Assembly (NCBI GenBank): GCA_000525025.1
Contig: JCKJ01000001.1
Location: 1,488,001-1,552,000, forward strand
Direction of reading: 5' to 3'
Source: Methylophilaceae bacterium 11
GTDB taxonomy: Bacteria > Pseudomonadota > Gammaproteobacteria > Burkholderiales > Methylophilaceae
Length of the DNA stretch: 64,000 bases
The position numbers were made by a program, and so were the translations under genes. Numbering within the stretch: position 1 is the stretch's first letter; the number at the start of each line of letters is the position of its first letter. The notes beneath the pieces were generated by a model. It had not been told where the DNA came from. It made no database searches and worked only from the letters and a program-made list of their open reading frames with translations. This document shows, one piece after another, positions 43,013-52,033 of the stretch.

Positions 43013-45181
43013 TTAATGGGATGATCGAATGTTGGATAACACGATTGATGGCGTGAGAATCTGCGGCAACTCGATAGGCTTTGCGTTGTTACCTGCAGGG
43101 TAAAATACATAAAGCGGCACACCACTACGTCCAAACTTACTTAAGAGATTCGTAATGTGTGCATCTTGATTGGTCCAATCCCCCTTTAAATAGGTAATGC
43201 CTTTTTGTTGAAAGGCATTTGTCACCTCTGGCTGGCTGAGTGCTACACGTTCGTTCACCAAACAGCTAATGCACCATGCCGCTGTAAAATTTAAAAACAC
43301 CGGCTTACCTTCAGCCAAGAGTATTGCTAACTTTTCTGGTGTATAAGGCTCCCAATATTGAGTCGGACTAGCTTTAACAGACTGACTAGCTGCTTCTGGC
43401 GTGGCATCGCCCAGATAAGCATAACTGACCACCAAAGTAGTAACGAGAACGAGAGCGATTCCAACGTTTGCCGCAATCTGATTTTTTAAAGAAATTAAGC
43501 GTGTTGTGTTATACAACCATGCCGCAAACGCTATCAATACCATGCCACCTAATGCCACCGCTACTCCATTGGCACCGACCTGCTGAGCGAGCACCCAAAC
43601 CAACCAAACCGCGGCTAAATACATAGGGAACGCAAATATCTGTTTGGTACGCTCCATCCACACACCAGGTTTAGGTAACTTACGATGCAAGGCTGGCCAT
43701 GCCGTCAACAACAAATAAGGCAATGCCAAACCCAAGCCTAGGCTAAGAAATACCAACATGAGTTTTGCCGAAGATTGTGTCAGCGCATAACCAAGTGCTG
43801 CGGCCATAAAAGGGGCTGTACAAGGTGTAGCAACAACGGTGGCTAGCACGCCTGTAAAGAAACTACCTGCGTAACCTGGTTTATCTGCTAGCGCACTACC
43901 TACTCCAGCAGTAGAGCCACCAATCGAAAATACGCCGGACAAACTGAGCCCGACGGCAAACATTAAATAAGCGACTGCAATCACAAAAAGCGGGGATTGG
44001 TACTGAAAACCCCATCCGATCTCTGCACCACCTGCTTTAAGCGCAATCAGCAGCCCTGCTAACAACGCAAAGCTTGCCAATACGCCAAGCGTATACACAA
44101 CACCCTGCGCCAAAATTTGGCGCTGAGAATAATGCTCATGACTCACCAAAGATAAGGCCTTGATAGACAACACAGGAAACACGCAAGGCATTAAATTCAA
44201 CACCACACCACCCAGCAATGCCAACAATAACGCGGTTGTAAACCCTAAACTGGAAGCATCCGCCTGAGCAGTTGTATATTGTGAAGCTGCACTTGTTGCA
44301 GATGCATACGCAATCAGTGGTGTGCTAATTTGATAGCCACGCGCAACCAATGCACTCCTTTGCTTCTCCTGCACAACCAATACGCCATCTAATGTTTCAG
44401 TTGGCTTTAATGGTGCATCGCCAAGTTGAAATGCAAGTTGGATACCCGCTTTCGTTATCGTTTTTGTTTGGTCTGCACTCTGCGCAATTTTTCCCCATTG
44501 ATACGGATAAAACCAAACATCCTGAATTGCTTCACTAGTTAAATCGGATGCTGCAACATGTAATGACAGCCCAGTTTTTGTAGCTTGCAAAGATACTGGC
44601 CAAGGCGCCGCTTGTGGTTGCTGTAATAAAGCTTGATGAAGCTGAGGTTGATGAGATGGGGCACCTGATGCAGGTGCTACCGTTGGCAAACCTACTACCA
44701 CTGGCATACTAAGGGCTAAAGTCACTTGCTGAGGAATGCACTCCTCTTTGCATACCAGCCAATCGACTATCGCTGTCGTCTTAAAGGTTTCGCCAGATTT
44801 CAGGTTTGCAGCAACTTTCACCTTCACCGGCAAGGTCACTTCATCTTCATAGCCGTAATTAACAATTGGCCCCATTTTGAAACGATGAGGAATCGGCCAC
44901 AGAATCTCCCCCACTTCGGATGGCTGAGAAAATTGCCAATCCACAGTCGTCACGGTGCCAGAGTCACCAGGGTTTTGCCAATACATGTGCCAATGCGGAA
45001 TGATTTTTAAGTGCACACCGAGTGTAATCTCTTCACCTGGTGCGACTTTGCTGACAGAAGATACTAACGCTGCTTGCACTTGAGGCGTGCTGGCTTGGTG
45101 CGATGCCGCCCACACCAAAGGTATGTGGCACATTGCCAATACCAGTGAAATTAACCGCAACAAATTCAATACTCGCGTCAT
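43013..45181 (-). CDS. DsbD/ScsB-like thiol:disulfide interchange protein
   Basis: 722 residues. N-terminal periplasmic domain with C144/C148 (WLVCKEECIPQ); membrane domain of about eight helices carrying VVLNLMPCVFPVLSIKAL and VVATPCTAPFMAAALGYA, whose Cys pair carries electrons across the membrane; C-terminal thioredoxin domain with FTAAWCISCLVNERVAL (C637, C640). It passes reducing power from cytoplasmic thioredoxin to periplasmic partners. It starts 5 bp after the GlcG gene and is followed by the redoxin, its likely client. Confidence 0.94.
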   Translation of the reverse strand: MTRVLNLLRLISLVLAMCHIPLVWAASHQASTPQVQAALVSSVSKVAPGEEITLGVHLKIIPHWHMYWQNPGDSGTVTTVDWQFSQPSEVGEILWPIPHRFKMGPIVNYGYEDEVTLPVKVKVAANLKSGETFKTTAIVDWLVCKEECIPQQVTLALSMPVVVGLPTVAPASGAPSHQPQLHQALLQQPQAAPWPVSLQATKTGLSLHVAASDLTSEAIQDVWFYPYQWGKIAQSADQTKTITKAGIQLAFQLGDAPLKPTETLDGVLVVQEKQRSALVARGYQISTPLIAYASATSAASQYTTAQADASSLGFTTALLLALLGGVVLNLMPCVFPVLSIKALSLVSHEHYSQRQILAQGVVYTLGVLASFALLAGLLIALKAGGAEIGWGFQYQSPLFVIAVAYLMFAVGLSLSGVFSIGGSTAGVGSALADKPGYAGSFFTGVLATVVATPCTAPFMAAALGYALTQSSAKLMLVFLSLGLGLALPYLLLTAWPALHRKLPKPGVWMERTKQIFAFPMYLAAVWLVWVLAQQVGANGVAVALGGMVLIAFAAWLYNTTRLISLKNQIAANVGIALVLVTTLVVSYAYLGDATPEAASQSVKASPTQYWEPYTPEKLAILLAEGKPVFLNFTAAWCISCLVNERVALSQPEVTNAFQQKGITYLKGDWTNQDAHITNLLSKFGRSGVPLYVFYPAGNNAKPIELPQILTPSIVLSNIRSSH

Positions 45182-45186
45182 TCTAA

Positions 45187-45726
45187 TTACAATCTACCTT
45201 GTATTTTATTTAACCCTGCAATGGCACAAGGCTCGTCAGTACGGCCGCCACCTACGCCTATCGCCCCAATAATTTCATCACCCACTTTAATTAAAATGCC
45301 ACCTGGTCGCGCGTTATAAGTAGGCACGGCAGCAATAGCGTCCGCTAATGATTTATCTGTCTTTACTTGCTCAAATAACACACTAGTACTTTTTTTATAA
45401 TGCAAAGCCGTCACTGCTTTATTGGTGCTTGAGGCCACACCACGTGGAGAAGTACCATCTGCAGCCAGTAATACCTTTAGCACACCGGCAGAATCCACAA
45501 CGCTGACACCAATTTTCTGATCGCCATCGACAACACAAGTTTCAATGGCTACACGCGCAGCCTCTATTGCCAATTCAAGTGACGGGCCTTTTGCTGCAGG
45601 CACGCGTGCTGGATTGGCTGCGGGCGTTTCTGTTTTTACAGTTGCTGGCTCATTGCTCTCAGCAGCGATCACTAGCGTTGCAGCTCCACACAAACCTAAA
45701 AAAACAATTTTCTGTAAATAATGCAT
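45187..45726 (-). CDS. exported GlcG/HbpS family heme-binding-type protein
   Basis: 179 residues with signal peptide (LGLCGAATLVIAAES). GlcG/HbpS core: LELAIEAARVAIETC, KIGVSVVDSAGVLKVLLAADGTSP, STNKAVTALHYKKST, YNARPGGILIKVGDEIIGAIGVGGG and ending CAIAGLNKIQGRL. Members bind heme or cobalamin in some species and often accompany quinoprotein dehydrogenases and DsbD. First gene of the operon with DsbD and redoxin. Confidence 0.9.
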   Translation of the reverse strand: MHYLQKIVFLGLCGAATLVIAAESNEPATVKTETPAANPARVPAAKGPSLELAIEAARVAIETCVVDGDQKIGVSVVDSAGVLKVLLAADGTSPRGVASSTNKAVTALHYKKSTSVLFEQVKTDKSLADAIAAVPTYNARPGGILIKVGDEIIGAIGVGGGRTDEPCAIAGLNKIQGRL

Positions 45727-45769
45727 ATGTATCCTTTTCTATTTATAACTTAGTAATTCATAAGCAGAA

Positions 45770-45797
45770 AATCACTTGCACAAATGTGCAAGTGATT
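45770..45797 (-). terminator. hairpin after the 934-residue TonB receptor gene
   Basis: AATCACTTGCACA / TGTGCAAGTGATT, a 13-bp perfect inverted repeat with a 2-base centre, followed on the minus strand by TTCTGC. It separates the TonB gene from the GlcG operon. T-tract is short. Confidence 0.65.
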
Positions 45798-45879
45798 CTG
45801 CATCAATGCCAAACTAATTCATTGATTTATTGATAAAACACTTTCTTTACTTAACTTCTATATTGATAAATCTCTATAT

Positions 45880-48684
45880 TTATAGTTTTGTACGGAAAGC
45901 AAGACCAAAGGTACGTCCATAACCTGGCTGCTCACTAATTGGGCTAGTTTGGCTATAAGAGCTTGCTCCCGTTTTGTAGTCTTTATCAAAGAGGTTTCTG
46001 GCAATTAGGCTAAATTCCCATTTATCTCCAGCACTACCGATACCAATACCGCCATCTGTCAGATTGTATGAATCTTGATAGGTACTCGCTGCCTGGGTAG
46101 CACCAATGTAGGTACCAGAACGATAGGCATTATTCAGGAAGAAATGTGCACGATATCCACCACCGATAAAGTAGTTATAATCGACCCCGTAGCTCAATGT
46201 CACGCGTGGTGCACCATGCAATTGGCGGCCAGAGAAATCAACCAATACAGGGGTTGCAACGTCGGTAGTCACACTGTCAAACTCTTTATAGTACGCATCG
46301 TTATACGCACCACTCAGGTTTAAGCGCAGATTAGGTGTAGCGGCAAAGGCCGTGGTGAACTCTACACCGCGTGCAATCACTTCCGGAATATTCCCCAAGA
46401 AGCCACGCGTATTGTTTAAGTTTGTAGGAGTAGGATCTGGCACGGTGACATTACCCTGATAATCTTTGACTTGTGTGTAGTACAAGTTTGCGTTCAACAA
46501 CAACCTGTTATCTAGCAATAAAGTTTTGAAACCTACTTCAAAATCGAGTGCTTTTTCCGGCTTCACGTTCAATGGTCTGCCATAATCTGCGCTTGATGCA
46601 TCCGAGTTAAACTCTACCGCTCCAGACTTCTCACCTCTGGCAACAGACGCATATAGTAAGGTGTTGTCAGTCAGTTTGTAGCTAGGGTTAATCAACCAAC
46701 CAAGGGCGTTATCACGAATACTTCGCCCGTCACGCCAACCATAAATGCCATTAAGTCCTGCACTGTTGGTACCTATCGCTTGACGATATAAGTTTTTGGC
46801 TGCAATCCATGCAGTATCATCAGGGGTATCATCTGCTGTAGTACCAGTTAAAACACCCGGCGACAATGTCAGTCCATAATTAGTAGCTTTGGAATTATCT
46901 GTACCTGTTGCATTGGTAATCCCTTTACCGGCGCGATCCAGCTCACGTTTATTGCGCCCGTCTTTAAATTCCAATGTGTTACGCAACCCTAAGGTTAATG
47001 TTGCCTTGTCTGTCAAATGCCAGTTCACTTGACCGAATGCTGCGTAACTCTGCGTTTGTGGATTCAATACGTAGGAACGGTACACGCCATTCTGTGAATC
47101 TCTTAATAATCCAAGATAGCGTGGATCTGCTGTCAAAGCTGCGTATTGGGCATTACTTGCGTTAAAGGCACCAGCATCGGCACCAAAAGAGCTTGGGTCA
47201 TCGCTATATACTTCAGCATTCAGATAGTACAGACCTACTTGGTAATCGTAGGATTTTTCACCTAAGAAATTCAAGCGAATCTCTTGGGAGAATTGACGAT
47301 TGCTCAGTTGTTGCCCGCCATTACCAATATCAAACTTGGTAGAGCCTCCATTTTTAATATCAAACTCTTGTCCACGATAAGCAGTAATAGAAGTTAGCTT
47401 ATATTGATCATTAATATCCCAACCGACTTGCACAGAAGCGCCGCCTTGATCGGTACGCTGAGGCCTAGCTTGAGAGTCTTCAATCGAGTTACTGCCAAAT
47501 CTGGGTTGATAAGGCGTGCCATCTGCATTATTAAAGTAAGAACGTGTAGTTAAACGGCTGGTGAATGTTGTCCGCGTTCCGCCTAGTCTTGGCGTACCGT
47601 CTGCAAACGTTGCCGGTTCTTCAACTAGCAAGGATTTATTACCGTTCTCGACAGTTTGCGTGCGATCAAAAATGGTACGGATCGATAAATCATCTCTTGG
47701 TGTCAGCAAAAATTGTAAACGCCCGCCAATGCGATTGGTTTCATTCCAGGTTTCATTACTAGAAGGACCATTTGATTGCCAAGCGTTATCCAACACACCA
47801 TTTTGTTTATTTAAAAAGAATGACCCACGGTAAGCCAACAAGCCATCGACCAATGGGCCTGTGGCAGAGAACTTACCAATCATTTGGTCATATTCACCTA
47901 CTCGCCCTTCAAAGTTATAACTTGGTGTAAAGCTAGGTAACTTACTGGTGACATTAATGGCACCAAGCGTTGTGTTTTTACCTAATAATGTTCCTTGTGG
48001 ACCACGTAACACCTCAATACGGTCCAAATCGTTGAAATCATTCCAGGATTGGCCTACATAGGAGCTGACCACCCCATCTACAATCACGCCTACGCCTGGT
48101 TCCAACGTATCGTTAGCACTATTTTTACCAATACCACGAATCGAGATACTGGTTTGACGTGGATTACTACCGAATACACCTAGATTAGGGACAGCTTTTA
48201 CCAATTCATTAATGGTCACAATATTGTCACGATCCAAGCGTTTGCCGCCAATCACTTCAATTGGCAATGGAACATCTTGTGCAATTTCCTCACGGGCGCG
48301 CGCCGTTACCACGACAGAATCCAATACGTTTTGCGTGATTCGCTCTTCTTCGGCGGGTGTTGCAGCTTTTGGTGTCGATGCTGTAGCTTTCGCCTCCTCT
48401 GGTTCAGAAGCAGCTTGCTCTGACGATGATTGCGCATTGCCTGCCTGTGGCTTGATGCTTTTTTTAAGTAATTCTATCTCTTGTTTAAGACGCTCGTTCT
48501 CAGCTTGCAAATCAGCAACGCTGGCTTCGGCAAATGCAAACTGTGGCGCTAACACACTAGCGCCAACAGCGATACTGACTGCTGAAACTAACAACTTACG
48601 TTTAAATCGCGGCTTTAGCCCGTTGGTTATGGAATTTTGTTCCCTAACCGTCGTAACCGAGCCATTTGTACTATGACTACGCAT
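45880..48684 (-). CDS. TonB-dependent receptor with N-terminal coiled coil (type 1)
   Basis: 934 residues. Long n-region, signal segment (LLVSAVSIAVGASVLAPQFAFA, cut near 52), then a short coiled coil (VADLQAENERLKQEIELLKKS, split) and a Ser/Ala/Glu linker to about 118. The plug (about 118-245) has DSVVVTARAREEIAQDVPLPIEV and IEVLRGPQGTLLGKNTTLGAINV. The barrel ends FGLAFRTKL. This architecture and a barrel of over 650 residues fit receptors of the Oar/FyuA-like class for large organic ligands. It is paralogous to 59796-62606 (shared SIS-free coiled-coil layout and GRLQFLLTP motif). A sigma-54-like element lies 59 bp upstream. Confidence 0.93.
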   Translation of the reverse strand: MRSHSTNGSVTTVREQNSITNGLKPRFKRKLLVSAVSIAVGASVLAPQFAFAEASVADLQAENERLKQEIELLKKSIKPQAGNAQSSSEQAASEPEEAKATASTPKAATPAEEERITQNVLDSVVVTARAREEIAQDVPLPIEVIGGKRLDRDNIVTINELVKAVPNLGVFGSNPRQTSISIRGIGKNSANDTLEPGVGVIVDGVVSSYVGQSWNDFNDLDRIEVLRGPQGTLLGKNTTLGAINVTSKLPSFTPSYNFEGRVGEYDQMIGKFSATGPLVDGLLAYRGSFFLNKQNGVLDNAWQSNGPSSNETWNETNRIGGRLQFLLTPRDDLSIRTIFDRTQTVENGNKSLLVEEPATFADGTPRLGGTRTTFTSRLTTRSYFNNADGTPYQPRFGSNSIEDSQARPQRTDQGGASVQVGWDINDQYKLTSITAYRGQEFDIKNGGSTKFDIGNGGQQLSNRQFSQEIRLNFLGEKSYDYQVGLYYLNAEVYSDDPSSFGADAGAFNASNAQYAALTADPRYLGLLRDSQNGVYRSYVLNPQTQSYAAFGQVNWHLTDKATLTLGLRNTLEFKDGRNKRELDRAGKGITNATGTDNSKATNYGLTLSPGVLTGTTADDTPDDTAWIAAKNLYRQAIGTNSAGLNGIYGWRDGRSIRDNALGWLINPSYKLTDNTLLYASVARGEKSGAVEFNSDASSADYGRPLNVKPEKALDFEVGFKTLLLDNRLLLNANLYYTQVKDYQGNVTVPDPTPTNLNNTRGFLGNIPEVIARGVEFTTAFAATPNLRLNLSGAYNDAYYKEFDSVTTDVATPVLVDFSGRQLHGAPRVTLSYGVDYNYFIGGGYRAHFFLNNAYRSGTYIGATQAASTYQDSYNLTDGGIGIGSAGDKWEFSLIARNLFDKDYKTGASSYSQTSPISEQPGYGRTFGLAFRTKL

Positions 48685-48742
48685 GAATATCTTCCCCTAG
48701 TGGATGGTAATAAGTGCAAAATGCAATCCAGCCATACCAATG

Positions 48743-48757
48743 GCAAGAGCCATGCCA
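48743..48757 (-). promoter_or_regulatory. candidate sigma-54 promoter, 934-residue TonB receptor
   Basis: Minus strand TGGCATGGCTCTTGC, matching TGGCAYG-N4-TTGC, 59 bp before the ATG at 48684. Confidence 0.65.
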
Positions 48758-48982
48758 GCATCATGATGTGATGCAATTCGACACATAACTTCCACCACAA
48801 AGCTTATTAAAATCAACCCACTAAGCTCTTTACTTAACTTTACACTTGTTTACATTCTCAGAAAATCGACTATTGGTTTAATGGAAAACTGCTTCAACAG
48901 CACCAGACGAATTGACACATTGCTACCTCAGCAACAGCTTGTTGGCACGCGTGCATGTCCAATAATCCGCGCAACTTAAAGT

Positions 48983-49008
48983 CAGCCTGTTGCCTTAGAA
49001 ACAGGCTG
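48983..49008. promoter_or_regulatory. 9-bp perfect dyad between divergent units
   Basis: CAGCCTGTT (48983-48991) and AACAGGCTG (49000-49008), loop GCCTTAGA, then TTTTAAA. The inner CTGTTGC-N6-AACAG resembles 41927-41944 and 30914-30931. It could be an activator site shared by both promoters or a terminator. Confidence 0.4.
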
Positions 49009-49163
49009 TTTTAAACCTGCTGTTTAATCAGCAAAATCAGATAGGCCTCAGTCGCTAGAAAAAGATATACGCACTGATATCGCCATACGAAAGCACTGAT
49101 AAAACAATTGGTTAATCAAACCTTATTGTGCAAACCAAGCGCCCCCAACAGGCTAATACTACA

Positions 49164-49178
49164 TGGCATACATTCTGC
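49164..49178 (+). promoter_or_regulatory. candidate sigma-54 promoter, cytochrome b561
   Basis: Plus strand TGGCATACATTCTGC, GG-N10-GC, 95 bp before the ATG at 49274. Confidence 0.55.
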
Positions 49179-49273
49179 TAATGCATTGCTGGATATGTTG
49201 CTTAAAACTTACTTCAGTGATTGATTGGTGATTGATTTAAGTACAGTTAAAAAACTCGGGAATTTAGTTATTC

Positions 49274-49993
49274 ATGCAGAAAAAAAAGATACAAGTGTGG
49301 GATTTGCCTATTCGGCTGTTTCATTGGCTACTCGTACTCACTATTACATTGAGCTATATCAGTATCGAAATTGGCGGTGCATGGATAGATTGGCATGCGC
49401 GCCTTGGTGGATTTGCACTTGGGCTCATTGTCTTTCGCATTCTGTGGGGATTTGCAGGCAACAAGCAAGCAAGGTTTAGTCAATTTATGCCAACCCCCGC
49501 CCGCTTATTACAATACTTTAAAGGTGAGTGGCAAGGCATTGGACACTCTCCATTGGGTGGATTAGCAGTGCTTGCACTATTAGGTTTAATTTTGTTAATT
49601 GTATTAACAGGCTTATTTGCCAATGATGATGTAACGCTGACCGGCCCACTATTTCCTTTGGTGCAGCAATCCGTAAGCGACTGGATGACAGGTGTGCACG
49701 CCATTGCATTTAATGGATTGCTTGCAGTGATTGCACTGCATTTATTGGCGATTGCTTTTTACTGGGTAGTGAAAAAAAATAATCTGATACACCCCATGTT
49801 AACGGGCAAAAAAGAGATAGCGATTCTTTCTGAATCAGCGCTTATTCACGAAGAGAAAGCTAAACCGATCAACTTCATCATCAGCATAGCCATTGCCCTT
49901 TTAGTGGTGTGGCTGATATTTGGGAATGTATTTGTAGACTTACTTTCACCAGAGCCCGCTGCCAAACCTCCTGCTTCTCAACATCAATGGTAA
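49274..49993 (+). CDS. cytochrome b561-type di-heme membrane protein
   Basis: 239 residues, four main helices and an extra C-terminal helix. Begins VWDLPIRLFHWLLVLTITLSY, with further heme-ligand candidates in AWIDWHARLGGFALG, DWMTGVHAIAFNGLLAVIALHLLA. This is the bacterial b561/Ni-hydrogenase b-type subunit fold, which moves electrons between quinol and a periplasmic partner. The adjacent cytochrome c' (48 bp on) is the probable partner. The RND pump genes follow but have their own spacing. Confidence 0.92.
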   Translation: MQKKKIQVWDLPIRLFHWLLVLTITLSYISIEIGGAWIDWHARLGGFALGLIVFRILWGFAGNKQARFSQFMPTPARLLQYFKGEWQGIGHSPLGGLAVLALLGLILLIVLTGLFANDDVTLTGPLFPLVQQSVSDWMTGVHAIAFNGLLAVIALHLLAIAFYWVVKKNNLIHPMLTGKKEIAILSESALIHEEKAKPINFIISIAIALLVVWLIFGNVFVDLLSPEPAAKPPASQHQW

Positions 49994-50041
49994 TCCATTG
50001 ATAACGCCAATTTTCAACCACCATTTATTAGAGGACATTAA

Positions 50042-50509
50042 ATGAAAAAACTAAGCCTGTTACTCACATCATTAGCACTACTGAATGCGAGCTATGCTTA
50101 TGCAGGACCCATAGAAGACCAGATTAAATACCGCCAATCGGCTTATTCATTTATTGGCTGGAATACCAATAAAATCAAATCACAATTAGATAAGCCAGAA
50201 ACTTTTTCTAAAGAAGATGTGATTGCTGCTGCTAATGCGATTGCTGCTGCCGCAAACTCTGGCTTAGGCGCGTTGTACGGCCCAGGCACAGACCAGGGCG
50301 AAGGCTGGCATAAGACACGTTTAAAACCTGAGTTCTTTCAAAAACCAGAAGAAGCCAAAAAAGTAGCCATTGCTTTTAACTTAGAGGCGAATGAATTTGC
50401 CAAAGTCGCGGAAACTGGTGACCCTGTACAGATTAAAGCGAAATTTGGAAAACTCACGCAGTCATGCAAAGCCTGCCATGACAGCTTCAGAGAAAAAGAC
50501 CCCAAATAA
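50042..50509 (+). CDS. cytochrome c' / c556-type periplasmic cytochrome
   Basis: 155 residues with signal peptide ending SYAYA (about 21). Four-helix-bundle sequence (QIKYRQSAYSFIGWNTNKIKSQL, MAFNLEAN-like KVAIAFNLEANEFAKVAE) and the heme motif C142-K-A-C145-H146 near the C-terminus, typical of class II cytochromes. Class II cytochromes may bind NO or transfer electrons. Paired with the b561 gene. Confidence 0.93.
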   Translation: MKKLSLLLTSLALLNASYAYAGPIEDQIKYRQSAYSFIGWNTNKIKSQLDKPETFSKEDVIAAANAIAAAANSGLGALYGPGTDQGEGWHKTRLKPEFFQKPEEAKKVAIAFNLEANEFAKVAETGDPVQIKAKFGKLTQSCKACHDSFREKDPK

Positions 50510-50622
50510 AGATATTAAATAAAGACTTTAAGTGAATTATCTTAAGGAACGCTTGACCAAGCATTGCTTAACCAAATAACGTTTAACCACCACGTCAGCA
50601 AGTTTACGATTGAGAAGTTTGT

Positions 50623-51999
50623 ATGCAGAAACAAAATATATTGCCTAAAGTCATCATTACAATAGCCATTGTGAGCGCTATTGGCTGGTGGTATTGGCAC
50701 AAGCAAGAGGCTGCGGCACAAGCAAACAATGGTAGTGACACCTCGCAGGATAGGCGCGGTGACAAAGGTGCCGAACGTGGTGGTAAACATGGAGGCAACC
50801 GTGGTGATAAACCTACTCCGGTGGTGGTTGCAGCAGTGGTAAAAGGTGACATTCGTGTGATCCAAACCGCGCTGGGTACTGCAACACCTTCCGCAGTAGT
50901 CACTGTCTCTAGCAGAGTGAACGGTCAATTAACGCGCGTATTATTTAAAGAAGGCCAACTAGTACAAAAAGGCGAGTTACTCGCTGAGATTGACCCTAGG
51001 CCTTTTCTAACAGCGCTGACACAAGTGCAAGGTCAAGCCACACGCAATCAAGCACTTTTGAAAAATAGCCAAATCGATTTAGAGCGTTTTAAAACCCTGC
51101 AATCACAAGACTCTATCGCTTCCCAGCAAGTCGATGCACAGGCATCCCTTGTGCAGCAATACCAAGGCACCGTGCAGGCGGACCAAGGTTTGGTGGAAAA
51201 TGCAAAACTACAATTAAGCTTTACGCGCATCACCTCCCCCATCAGCGGCCGCATTGGTTTAAGACAAGTAGATGGCGGCAACAATATCACCACAACCAAC
51301 CCAATCGCGGTCATCAACGCCGTGCATCCTATTCATGTGGTGTTTACTTTGCCGGAAGACAGAGTGGCTGATTTGATTGCGCAAATACAAACGGCCAAAC
51401 AAGCAGGTAAAACTTTACCCGTAGAAGTGTGGGATAAAGCCAACAGCAAACTATTGACGACAGGCCATCTGGAAAGTTTGGATAACCAAATTGATACCAC
51501 ATCAGGCACTGTGAAAATAAAGGCGCAATTTACAAACACAGATAATGCCTTGTTTCCCAACCAGTTTGTGAATGTCAAACTGCTAAGCAATACCTTGCAC
51601 AATGTAAACGTGCTACCTAGCGCCGCCATCCAGCAAGGGAGCGCTGGTGCTTATGTTTACCGCATTCGCCAGTTGGGCAAAGGCGATAAAAACGGTGTGG
51701 AAACCGTTGCGGTACAAGCGGTTAAATTAGGTCAAGTGGATGGCGACCAAGTAGCGATTCTGGATGGCTTGAATATTGGCGACCAAGTGGTTGTCAGTGG
51801 TATCGACAAGCTAAAAGACAATGCCAAAGTGGTGATTTCTTCAGTCAGCGGAGAACGTAACGCAGCAGAGCGTGATCATTCCGGCAATAAACATAAGAAG
51901 CGGCAGCATTCACAGGCGACGCAATCCCCAAAGGCCAACACCTTCAACCGAAAGGTGCCATTGATCACCTCGTTCGGTCATGTAAACCAATCAAATTAA
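50623..51999 (+). CDS. RND efflux periplasmic adaptor, MdtA-like
   Basis: 458 residues. An N-terminal anchor helix, then a Gly/Arg/Lys/His-rich linker (about 35-65), biotinyl-lipoyl halves (VNGQLTRVLFKEGQLVQKGELLAEIDPRPF and ITSPISGRIGLRQVDGGNN), a long helical hairpin and beta-barrel/MP domain (SAAIQQGSAGAYVYRI, GDQVVVSGIDKLKDN). C-terminal tail is basic and His-rich. It links the RND pump to the outer-membrane channel. First gene of the four-gene mdtABC-like/nodT operon. Confidence 0.93.
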   Translation: MQKQNILPKVIITIAIVSAIGWWYWHKQEAAAQANNGSDTSQDRRGDKGAERGGKHGGNRGDKPTPVVVAAVVKGDIRVIQTALGTATPSAVVTVSSRVNGQLTRVLFKEGQLVQKGELLAEIDPRPFLTALTQVQGQATRNQALLKNSQIDLERFKTLQSQDSIASQQVDAQASLVQQYQGTVQADQGLVENAKLQLSFTRITSPISGRIGLRQVDGGNNITTTNPIAVINAVHPIHVVFTLPEDRVADLIAQIQTAKQAGKTLPVEVWDKANSKLLTTGHLESLDNQIDTTSGTVKIKAQFTNTDNALFPNQFVNVKLLSNTLHNVNVLPSAAIQQGSAGAYVYRIRQLGKGDKNGVETVAVQAVKLGQVDGDQVAILDGLNIGDQVVVSGIDKLKDNAKVVISSVSGERNAAERDHSGNKHKKRQHSQATQSPKANTFNRKVPLITSFGHVNQSN

Positions 52000-52033
52000 C
52001 CAATCATCATCTCTTTAGAGCAAACCTGCTGCA

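Larger units (their letters stand above)
48685..49273. other. intergenic region between divergent sigma-54-type units
   Basis: 589 bp. Contains the minus-strand element (48743-48757), TTGCT-N5-AGCAA followed by CAG (48920-48937), a 9-bp stem CAGCCTGTT / AACAGGCTG (48983-49008) with TTTT after it, and the plus-strand element (49164-49178). The hairpin is an orphan terminator or an activator site. No gene seen; an 84-codon frame starting at 49225 is a shadow of the cytochrome b561 gene. Confidence 0.65.

Noticed and set aside
48943-48957. TGGCACGCGTGCATG, a third sigma-54-like element in the 48.7-49.3 kb gap
   Set aside because: The -24 half is perfect but the -12 half lacks GC at the right spacing (TG instead), so it should not work as such.
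49225-49479. 84-codon plus-strand frame overlapping the cytochrome b561 gene
   Set aside because: Frame-shifted shadow of a well-supported gene, without ribosome site or family features.
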